56,035 nucleotides of DNA from Thermoplasmata archaeon (lineage in GTDB: Archaea > Thermoplasmatota > DTKX01 > VGTL01). Position 1 is the first letter of the stretch, and each line of letters starts with the position of its first letter. This document shows positions 55,455 through 56,035 of the stretch, in pieces. The position numbers and the translations under genes are program-made. The DNA lies in the NCBI GenBank assembly GCA_038851035.1, contig JAWCLH010000017.1, positions 1 to 56,035 on the forward strand, written 5' to 3'. The notes under the pieces are model-generated. The model saw nothing but the letters and a program-made list of their open reading frames with translations, was not told the DNA's origin and did not search any database.

Positions 55455-55516
55455 CGATATATATCCGCGATATATATTTTGGATATATATCGAAAATATA
55501 TATTTTGGATATATAT
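55455..55516. repeat. TATA-rich direct and inverted repeats upstream of the propeller pseudogene
   Basis: The 21-base word ATATATATTTTGGATATATAT occurs at 55470-55490 and 55496-55516, 26 bases apart. CGATATATATCC (55455-55466) and GGATATATATCG (55481-55492) form a perfect 12-bp inverted repeat. They lie 65-125 bases before the ATG at 55390 and give several overlapping TATA boxes. Confidence 0.6.
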
Positions 55517-55777
55517 TTTCGTTAGACTTTTTTCGGCAGCGAATAGTGACCTATCCCAATACGCATAATCGGTGCGCATCCTCTCAGAGAGAGAGGCAAA
55601 TTCTCTTTTCAGATTCTGGATGCCTGGGCATTTCTGATTATCTGAACGCGTACACAGACCACAACTTTATAAAGGCTTATAAAATGGATGATCGGGATGA
55701 CACTTTTTTCTATCGGTGGAAAAAAAATAATATTAATATTTTGCTGTTAATTTTTCCAGTAAGTTATTTATATTCCG
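55517..55777. other. AT-rich spacer without a gene
   Basis: The stretch is AT-rich with runs of A and T and no supported gene. TATTTATAT (55765-55773) could be a rightward promoter for a frame that opens at ATG 55805. Confidence 0.35.
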
Positions 55778-56035
55778 CTATTGGTAAATAAAAATGTGGG
55801 ATAGATGAACGCAGGTCATTGCGCACCCCACCGCCCGTTCCCGCCCTGTCTCCCGATAGCCATTTGCAGTCTCTTCCAGTCCCACGCGGCAGACGGGGCA
55901 CGGAATCCCCACACAGATAGAAAGGATATCGTCAATATAATCCCTCACCGCTCCGGCGACAATGCCCATGCCCTGTTCAGACCGGACGCTTATGTCGTAT
56001 TGAGAATTCTCAGGGCGCTCTGGGACGCGGGCGGC
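55778..56035 (-). CDS. Possible C-terminal part of a gene running off the window
   Basis: The minus strand is open from the edge to a TAG at 55778, 85 codons. It includes QYDISVRSEQGMGIVAGAV and a possible zinc knuckle, IPCPVC. The first-codon-position G content looks coding. No family is recognised. On the plus strand an equally long frame opens at ATG 55805 behind a TATA-like box (55765-55773) and reads KDIVNIIPHRSGDNAHALF and then RPDAYVVLRILRALWDAGG to the edge. Only one of the two is likely to be real, and the window is too short to decide. Confidence 0.35.
   Translation of the reverse strand, partial: AARVPERPENSQYDISVRSEQGMGIVAGAVRDYIDDILSICVGIPCPVCRVGLEETANGYRETGRERAVGCAMTCVHLSHIFIYQ

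Noticed and set aside
55805-56035. Plus-strand frame from ATG 55805 to the window edge behind a TATA-like box
   Set aside because: It overlaps an equally long minus-strand frame with better first-position composition; the window ends too soon to decide, so it is described under the minus-strand entry rather than called.
1-56035. CRISPR arrays, rRNA genes, prophage genes, toxin-antitoxin or restriction genes
   Set aside because: I looked for regularly spaced repeats, rRNA-like blocks and the usual protein families on both strands and saw none.
1-56035. General reassignment of TGA to an amino acid
   Set aside because: Many intact genes here end in TGA within GTGA or ATGA overlaps, so TGA is a normal stop; the two internal TGAs are better explained by mutation.

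Overview
The window is archaeal. It carries two group II chaperonin (thermosome) subunits, an EF-2 with an intact diphthamide site, uS12 and uS7 of archaeal type, the archaeal D-aminoacyl-tRNA deacylase DtdA, a cyclic 2,3-diphosphoglycerate synthetase-like protein, DUF2240, a HisA/HisF-related protein, and TATA-type promoters with short or absent leaders. High GC, frequent GTGA/ATGA gene overlaps and many large PKD/Ig-type surface proteins suit a euryarchaeal lineage such as Thermoplasmatota, but that placement is inference.

Layout. 1-1373: 5' part of a secreted DUF2341 protein. 1652-1724: tRNA-Ala(TGC). 1997-4483: dtdA, a radical SAM protein and an HD phosphohydrolase. 4509-8408: FG-GAP/PKD surface protein. 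13754-8485 (minus): operon of a propeller/TPR/zinc-ribbon scaffold, cPGS and a PHP phosphoesterase. 13897-16486: YkgJ, CPBP and a minimal ThiI. 19969-16562: propeller surface protein. 19998-21116: an insertion sequence with a stop-interrupted transposase. 25388-21611: MoxR ATPase plus VWA partner. 26232-25594: DUF2284. 29856-26505: two thermosome genes. 33658-30069: Kelch/Ig surface protein plus a small coupled membrane protein. 35052-33821: HisA/F-related and DUF2240. 35318-36632: IscU-like scaffold plus an unknown protein. 43432-36637: alpha-glucan cluster. 43637-44590: membrane-anchored surface protein. 48235-44745: rps12-rps7-EF-2. 52741-48422: VCBS/FN3 surface protein. 55390-52970: AT-rich propeller pseudogene. 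55778 to the edge: possible partial gene.

How the genes fit together. The glucan cluster (nucleotidyltransferase, degenerate phosphohexomutase-like protein, GH57 branching enzyme, GT4 glycogen synthase/GlgM-like enzyme, maltokinase) suggests storage-glucan synthesis with a maltose-1-phosphate branch; no GlgE or TreS is seen here. Translation and folding genes alternate with at least six very large secreted proteins, several of which join an AT-rich propeller half to a GC-rich Ig/FN3 half.

The observations most worth checking are an EF-2 with altered canonical GTPase residues (H32, C70-L71, C121, S149), the glucan cluster with its dead mutase partner, an 86-residue Pro/Ala-rich extension on uS7, and two genes each broken by one in-frame TGA.
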